NCBI GenBank assembly: GCA_964578535.1 | Contig: CAZODI010000076.1 | Location: 1-11,088 of the forward strand | From: PHBD01 sp964578535 | Lineage (GTDB): Bacteria > Desulfobacterota > Syntrophia > Syntrophales > PHBD01 | Reading direction: 5' to 3' | DNA length: 11,088 bases | Position numbers and translations under genes: made by a program | The notes under the pieces: model-generated | What the model saw: the letters and a program-made list of their open reading frames with translations, nothing else | Databases searched by the model: none | Told to the model about the DNA's origin: nothing | In this document: piece after piece, positions 7,655 through 11,088 of the stretch | Layout: each line of letters opens with the position of its first letter | Position numbering within the stretch: position 1 is the first letter of the stretch

Positions 7655-8407
7655 ATGCAGTTTCTGGAGGTGAGCAGGGAACACGGCATTGCGACGGTCA
7701 TGCTGAGCCGCGGAAAAGTGAACGCGCTGAATGAACCCTTCATCGACGAGCTGACGGCGTGCTTCCGGGATCTGGCCGTGGACCCCGCCGTCCGGGCCGT
7801 CATCCTGACGGGAAAGGGAAAGTTCTTCACCTACGGGTTCGACATCCCGGAGTTCCTGGAGTACGGCCGGGAGGATTTCCTCCGCTACCTCACGAAATTC
7901 ACCCGCTTCTACGGCGACCTGTTCCTGGTTCCCAAGCCCGTCGTGGCGGCCCTCAACGGGCACACGATGGCGGGAGGCTGCATGATCGCCATCGCCTGCG
8001 ACTACCGGGTCATGGCCACGGGCAAGGCGAGGATCTCCCTCAACGAGATCAACTTCGGCTCGTCGCTGTTCGCGGGGAGCGTGGAGATCCTGAAGATGTG
8101 GCTGGGACAGAAGAACGCGGAGACCTTCGTCTACTCCGGCGCCCTCTACTCCGCCGAGGAGGCCCTCGGCCTGGGCCTCGTCCACGAAGCGGTCGCGGAG
8201 GAGGACGTGGCGCCCCGGGCGATGAAGATGGCGGAAGAATTCGCCGCCAGGGACACCCCCGCGTTCGGCAGCATCAAGAAGCTCCTCCGGGGACCGCTGG
8301 CGGAGCAGATCCGGCAGCGGGAGCGGGCCTCCCTCCTGGAGTTCGTCGACATCTGGTACTCGGACGCGACGTGGCGGAAGCTCCGGGAGAAGCAGATCCG
8401 CTCGTAG
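7655..8407 (+). CDS. enoyl-CoA hydratase/isomerase family protein, isomerase-like active site
   Basis: Crotonase-fold enzyme of 250 residues acting on acyl-CoA thioesters in the cytoplasm. The ATG at 7655 has a strong AAGGAGGT 6 bases upstream. Oxyanion-hole segments are GKFFTYGFDIPEF (55-67) and LNGHTMAGGCMIAIACDYR (100-118). In hydratases the first catalytic Glu follows GGC; here that position is Met110. The second position is kept as E131 in ISLNEINFG. The CDYR...SLNE pattern, with one residue more than hydratases between the two sites, matches delta3,delta2-enoyl-CoA isomerases, which use a single Glu. I therefore infer double-bond isomerisation of unsaturated acyl-CoAs, with hydratase activity unlikely. 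It probably shares a transcript with the M24 gene. The gene is complete and ends at the border where base composition falls sharply. Confidence 0.88.
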   Translation: MQFLEVSREHGIATVMLSRGKVNALNEPFIDELTACFRDLAVDPAVRAVILTGKGKFFTYGFDIPEFLEYGREDFLRYLTKFTRFYGDLFLVPKPVVAALNGHTMAGGCMIAIACDYRVMATGKARISLNEINFGSSLFAGSVEILKMWLGQKNAETFVYSGALYSAEEALGLGLVHEAVAEEDVAPRAMKMAEEFAARDTPAFGSIKKLLRGPLAEQIRQRERASLLEFVDIWYSDATWRKLREKQIRS

Positions 8408-8749
8408 CAGTCCCATGAAAATACGGGTTTGCATGCGATAGAGAGCGGTTTTTCTTCTTCCCCTTGCCCAAGTACGAATCCGCGGCATCAAGATGAACCA
8501 GAATATGTATGCAATTACTAGAGCAATAAACTGACCACCTATTTCCAGCCATGGATAAGGAGGCCACAGTAAATCATTAAGGCACAAATCGTAAACATAA
8601 AGCAGCCAGATCGTGCCAAAAGGAACAGTCCACAACATGAAATAGAACCACATTGCAACTGTGGCATCACGGTCGTATAGTGGATAGACAATAAGCAATA
8701 ATCCTACAACAAACCAAATAATTTTCCACAATGTGAACTTAGATGTCAT
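8408..8749 (-). pseudogene. small three-helix membrane protein, 3' end lost against the isomerase gene
   Basis: ATG 8749 (weak purine-rich AGACGGAA upstream) opens an AT-rich reading frame of about 110 credible residues. It has three strong hydrophobic segments: 8-26 (IIWFVVGLLLIVYPLY), 31-55 (WFYFMLWTVPFGTIWLLYVY) and 70-89 (GGQFIALVIAYIFWFIL), then a basic tail (RIRTWARGRRK). The size and charge suggest the protein should end soon after residue 100, but no stop follows. The frame runs antisense through the whole isomerase gene to 7520, which would add about 300 arginine-, glycine- and acid-rich residues that look like antisense noise. I read this as a gene whose stop was lost at the island edge. 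By position it may be a third, orphan immunity protein of the Rhs locus; it shows no obvious likeness to the two paralogs upstream. A stop-codon reading as an intact 409-residue protein is possible but unlikely. Confidence 0.5.
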
Positions 8750-8996
8750 TTCCGTCTTCTATAGCATTCGGTTCCAGGATAATTGTTCGCTGAATCAACA
8801 GATGTCAGTTTTTGGTGTCAATCATGGTCCTCAAACAAGAATATTGGAGGAAGCATGATCGGAATCGGAAAATGAACATTCATCACGTAAGGTCAATATG
8901 ATAGCTCCTCCTGCCTTATCTGTCCGACGGAATCATCAAATGACAGTCCTCAATTTCGCATGAAAGGCAATGATAAGATCTCATATTATACTTTCT
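8750..8996. other. AT-rich intergenic stretch without a supported gene
   Basis: Only very short open frames occur on either strand, for example a six-codon frame after GGAGGAAGC on the + strand near 8853 and a roughly 20-codon frame on the minus strand. No hairpin with a T-run was found. It may contain decayed remains of former toxin-tip or immunity genes, but nothing recognisable is left. Confidence 0.5.
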
Positions 8997-9575
8997 CTAA
9001 AATCCAGACGATTTAATGCTGTTATTGGTCATGATCACGTCCATTACCCAAGGAACAATCTTAAACCATTGCAGATATCCTAATATTGAATAAAGGAGCC
9101 ATACGAAAACAATTGATGTATAAACACCCAGCGTTCCGATATTCAGCAATTGATCCAGAACTGCCACCCCGAAAGGTACGAGAAAACCAACCGGAAACGA
9201 CATGATCAGCATTGAATATGCGAATACTATTTCGGCCTCCATCTGCGCATTTATGTGGTCAGAGCCGGCAATATACATAGCCAGCATAACAACATAAAGG
9301 CTCAAACACATCCAGCCAATTTTTACAACTTGTACACCATGGCTTTTAACTATGTAAGCAATCACGATTGAAATATTGAGCAGAATTGCAGAAGGAAGTA
9401 TACTGAATGCAATATTCCCCAATAGTTCATCACCATTTGAAAAAAAAGTGACGGCAGGCGTCAGGATGAGGATGGCCAGAATGAATCCCCACAGAACAAC
9501 CAGTACTTTCCTGCCGCGCGAAACATATATTTGAGAGAAATATTCAATTATTTTACTTTGCATTGGTGCCCACAT
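8997..9575 (-). CDS. polytopic membrane protein, candidate Rhs immunity protein (paralog 2)
   Basis: Unrecognised membrane protein of 192 residues from ATG 9575, or 188 from ATG 9563, which fits its paralog better; neither has a good ribosome site. Hydrophobic segments lie near 24-44, 52-75, 85-104, 115-140 and 152-170. It is clearly paralogous to the gene at 9849-10433: SILPSAILLNISIVIAYI against SLFPVALLADISIIISFV, AYSMLIMSFP against IYPMLVLSFP, and GYLQWFKIVPWV (166-177) against GYLQWFKLLPFV. It lacks the coupling to the toxin gene seen for paralog 1 and has a 273-base leader with a TATATT (minus strand, 9622-9617) about 40 bases before the start. By position it is a duplicated or retained immunity gene (inference). 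Confidence 0.75.
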   Translation of the reverse strand: MWAPMQSKIIEYFSQIYVSRGRKVLVVLWGFILAILILTPAVTFFSNGDELLGNIAFSILPSAILLNISIVIAYIVKSHGVQVVKIGWMCLSLYVVMLAMYIAGSDHINAQMEAEIVFAYSMLIMSFPVGFLVPFGVAVLDQLLNIGTLGVYTSIVFVWLLYSILGYLQWFKIVPWVMDVIMTNNSIKSSGF

Positions 9576-9848
9576 TTTTTGTTGACGTAATCATCATACT
9601 CTTGGCAATCGATGTTAATATATAGTCCGTAAGGATGCCCCCGACGAAAACCAAAAAGAAAAGTGGGCCAACTTCGATTTATCAGGATTACAATTTACGA
9701 ATATCGCTACCTTAAATAGTTGTCGGACAAGCTCAAATCGGAAAAAACGAAATGGTTAATGATAAATATTGTTTCTTATGGTTTAATAAAGTTCACCTCT
9801 GCTTAATCGACAGGCTTGAGTCCTTGTATTTTTTCATTGCTCGAAACA
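9576..9848. other. AT-rich intergenic stretch between the paralogous membrane-protein genes
   Basis: No supported gene. A 14-codon minus-strand frame (MKKYKDSSLSIKQR) near 9825 ends at a TGA and matches nothing I know. A minus-strand TATATT at 9622-9617 could serve as a -10 element for the gene starting at 9575, but no matching -35 lies at a good distance. Confidence 0.4.
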
Positions 9849-10433
9849 TCAGATATTATAATTTGTTTTTTCTTTGTTAAAGATATTTAACAGTTTGATC
9901 CTATTGATCACAAATGGCAACAGTTTAAACCACTGTAAATAGCCAATAGTGACAAAACCCATCCACAAAATGAAATTTGCCAAGAAAACGCTCAACCAAT
10001 AAGACCCTATTGAAGTTGAAAAGTCTGACATATCCAATAAGTATGAAACGCCACCGTATAAATATATCCATATGATGCTCGACGGAAAAGAAAGGACCAA
10101 CATGGGATAAATAATAAGAATCCCTGCAGAAAGGTAGATTGCCGATTTTATAGGATCAACTATTGACACGCACAAAGCAAAGATAAAGATAGACCATGTC
10201 AATAGGAGCCATGCCGCCTTGGCATAACTGTTTCTTTCCGCTACAAAAGAAATGATAATCGAGATATCTGCTAACAGAGCGACCGGAAATAGACTAAAAA
10301 ATATATAAGCAACGGATTCATTATTAAAAAAACCAACAACAGCAAACACTATCACTATTAAAACGGCTGAAGCCCATATCAAAGTAATAAATCTATTTCC
10401 ATGAAGCCTGATCATATCCCTAATATGCATCAT
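9849..10433 (-). CDS. polytopic membrane protein, candidate Rhs immunity protein (paralog 1)
   Basis: Unrecognised membrane protein of 194 residues. I choose ATG 10433 because its A is the last base of the toxin stop (TAATG) and AAGGTGA lies 7 bases upstream; an in-frame ATG at 10463 would overlap the toxin gene by 31 bases. Hydrophobic segments lie near 16-35, 42-64, 72-92, 97-128 and 148-166. The conserved GYLQWFKLLPFV (164-175) just after the last helix is shared with the paralog at 8997-9575. Known Rhs loci place the cognate immunity gene immediately after the toxin tip, and stop-start overlap ensures co-translation, so this is the best candidate for the antitoxin. A membrane location suggests it meets the effector at or across the inner membrane, or that the effector attacks the envelope (inference). 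No match to a named immunity family is claimed. Confidence 0.82.
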   Translation of the reverse strand: MMHIRDMIRLHGNRFITLIWASAVLIVIVFAVVGFFNNESVAYIFFSLFPVALLADISIIISFVAERNSYAKAAWLLLTWSIFIFALCVSIVDPIKSAIYLSAGILIIYPMLVLSFPSSIIWIYLYGGVSYLLDMSDFSTSIGSYWLSVFLANFILWMGFVTIGYLQWFKLLPFVINRIKLLNIFNKEKTNYNI

Positions 10434-10447
10434 TATTTCTTCACCTT
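10428..10447 (-). promoter_or_regulatory. translational coupling site between toxin and candidate immunity gene
   Basis: On the minus strand AAGGTGA (10447-10441) is followed by a TAATG in which the toxin TAA (10435-10433) shares its last A with the ATG of the membrane protein. A second ATG follows at 10430-10428. This decides the start of the downstream gene and implies that immunity protein is made whenever toxin is translated. Confidence 0.7.
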
Positions 10448-11088
10448 GCATTCTTTCTGGCATTCTTTTATAACATCATCCGCCCATTCATGACAGTTTG
10501 TTCCAATGCCTACTAGACCATAATAAGGTCGAGGGCCTGTAATTTTTTTTTGTAAGCATTTTTCCAAACAGTCATTATCGGGATGCTTTTCATTACATCT
10601 ATCTGAATTATACTTATCTTTACTGGGTACACCTACTCCGTAAAGCTTACCTCCGCTGCTTTGACCACCACAAACAGGAGAGTCCTTTTTGCCAACACAA
10701 ATGTATTGGTGATATAAAGGGTTACCCTGAAAATCCGGGCCGCTTTTCGTGCCACTTTCTGTACCTTTGTCACCAAAAATATCAAGGGGCTTTATACACA
10801 TCCATGTTTTTAATCCCCATGGGTCGGACCAATCTATAGGATCATTTGAGACGTAAGTGTATTGATTTATACCCCCGGCGAAGCCGATGGGGTCCTTGGT
10901 GATAAACCGACCGGCCCTGGGATCGTAGTATCTGGCCCGGTAGTAGTAGAGCCCCGTCTCGGGGTCGTACTCCCGGCCAGTGAAGGCGTAGGGCTGGCCG
11001 ATCAGGGGATTGATCGCCCCCGGGTTTCCGAAAGAGTCGTACTCGTACCGCTGGACCAGGCGCCCTTTCTGATCCGTCAGGCCGGTGA
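10433..11088 (-). CDS. Rhs/YD-repeat protein C-terminus with cysteine-rich toxin tip, 5' end outside window
   Basis: C-terminal 217 residues of an Rhs polymorphic toxin; the frame is open to the right edge and the full protein is probably over 1,000 residues. Residues 1-92 are the Rhs core: RLVQRYEYDSFGNP, YAFTGREYDPETGLYYYRAR, YYDPRAGRFITKDPIGFAGG, then NQYTYVSNDPIDWSDPWGL. In the family, the tip after DPxGL is released as the effector. Residues 93-217 form the variable tip with nine cysteines, an HQYICVGKK strand (His126), RCNEKHPDNDCLEKC, GPRPYYGLVGIGTNCHEWADDVIKECQKEC (Cys198 in the NCxEW block) and a lysine-rich end. The His-strand then NC-helix order recalls permuted NlpC/P60-LRAT-like papain folds, so a peptidase, amidase or acyltransferase activity is possible (inference). 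DNA for residues up to 72 is GC-rich, then AT-rich. Confidence 0.9.
   Translation of the reverse strand, partial: TGLTDQKGRLVQRYEYDSFGNPGAINPLIGQPYAFTGREYDPETGLYYYRARYYDPRAGRFITKDPIGFAGGINQYTYVSNDPIDWSDPWGLKTWMCIKPLDIFGDKGTESGTKSGPDFQGNPLYHQYICVGKKDSPVCGGQSSGGKLYGVGVPSKDKYNSDRCNEKHPDNDCLEKCLQKKITGPRPYYGLVGIGTNCHEWADDVIKECQKECKVKK

Larger units (their letters stand above)
8410..10870. other. AT-rich island carrying the Rhs tip and membrane proteins
   Basis: Base composition drops abruptly just after the isomerase stop (about 8410-8450) and rises as abruptly near 10866-10871, within the Rhs gene. DNA on both sides is strongly GC-rich with G/C third positions; inside, A/T third positions prevail. 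The island holds only the variable Rhs tip, three membrane-protein genes and non-coding DNA. No transposase, integrase, tRNA or clear terminal repeat is visible, which fits tip replacement by recombination in the conserved Rhs core better than insertion of a transposon (inference). Confidence 0.75.

Noticed and set aside
6385..7830. A 481-codon minus-strand open frame opposite the M24 and isomerase genes
   Set aside because: Composition is typical of antisense noise, and both sense-strand genes have strong ribosome sites and conserved active-site motifs.
8408..8450. Possible terminator between the isomerase and the island (CCC...CGGG then GGTTTTTCTTCTT)
   Set aside because: The stem is only three paired bases with mismatches and the T-run is not adjacent to it.
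9655..9690. Sequence with AAGTGGGCCAACTT resembling terminal repeats of some insertion sequences
   Set aside because: Only one copy is seen, without a partner repeat, target duplication or transposase fragment.
8921..9729. Eight-base inverted repeat TGTCCGAC / GTCGGACA flanking the 8997-9575 gene, as possible mobile-element ends
   Set aside because: An 8-base match between two stretches of about 250 bases is expected about once by chance, the flanks do not extend it, and there is no transposase.
1..11088. CRISPR array, tRNA or rRNA genes
   Set aside because: No regularly spaced repeats and no tRNA or rRNA sequence signatures were seen on either strand.

Overview
The window is high-GC bacterial chromosome up to about position 8,410 and from about 10,870 to the right end, with an AT-rich insert of about 2.5 kb between. 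The metabolic genes (a TRAP transporter, a split 5-oxoprolinase, an acyl-CoA isomerase, an NAD(P)H/FAD oxidoreductase) fit an anaerobic, organic-acid-using proteobacterium or Desulfobacterota member such as the Syntrophales. That placement is inferred from gene content and style and is not proven. Two runs of exactly 100 N (3952-4051 and 6098-6197) are scaffold gaps of conventional length. Each falls inside a gene, so reading frames cannot be carried across them, and the window is probably a metagenome or draft scaffold.

Left part (2-3608, + strand): the C-terminal seven-eighths or so of a TRAP transporter large permease (DctM type), then pxpA, pxpB and pxpC, the three subunits of prokaryotic ATP-dependent 5-oxoprolinase. 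Spacing is tight and pxpB/pxpC overlap as TGATG. The simplest reading is an uptake-plus-hydrolysis operon in which the transporter imports 5-oxoproline or a related small carboxylate.

Middle part (3580-6228): a minus-strand pair, an FAD/NAD(P)-binding oxidoreductase followed immediately (TAG-ATG) by a small anchored or secreted hypothetical protein broken by gap 1. Divergent from it, on the + strand, is a protein of unknown function with two helix-rich segments reminiscent of winged-helix replication initiators, broken by gap 2.

Next (6320-8407, + strand): a putative promoter with a perfect TATAAT, a 17-base perfect inverted repeat just downstream, an M24-family (Xaa-Pro dipeptidase-like) protein with one substituted metal ligand, and an enoyl-CoA hydratase/isomerase whose active site looks like an isomerase.

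Right part (8408-11088, all minus strand): the 3' end of an Rhs/YD-repeat polymorphic toxin. Its GC-rich conserved core switches abruptly to an AT-rich, cysteine-rich C-terminal tip. Downstream come two paralogous polytopic membrane proteins, the first translationally coupled to the toxin, and a third, unrelated small membrane protein that has lost its 3' end against the isomerase gene. This is the classic layout of a displaced toxin tip with immunity genes, and the part of the window most likely to hold undescribed biology: a possible NlpC/P60-LRAT-like tip and a duplicated family of candidate membrane immunity proteins.
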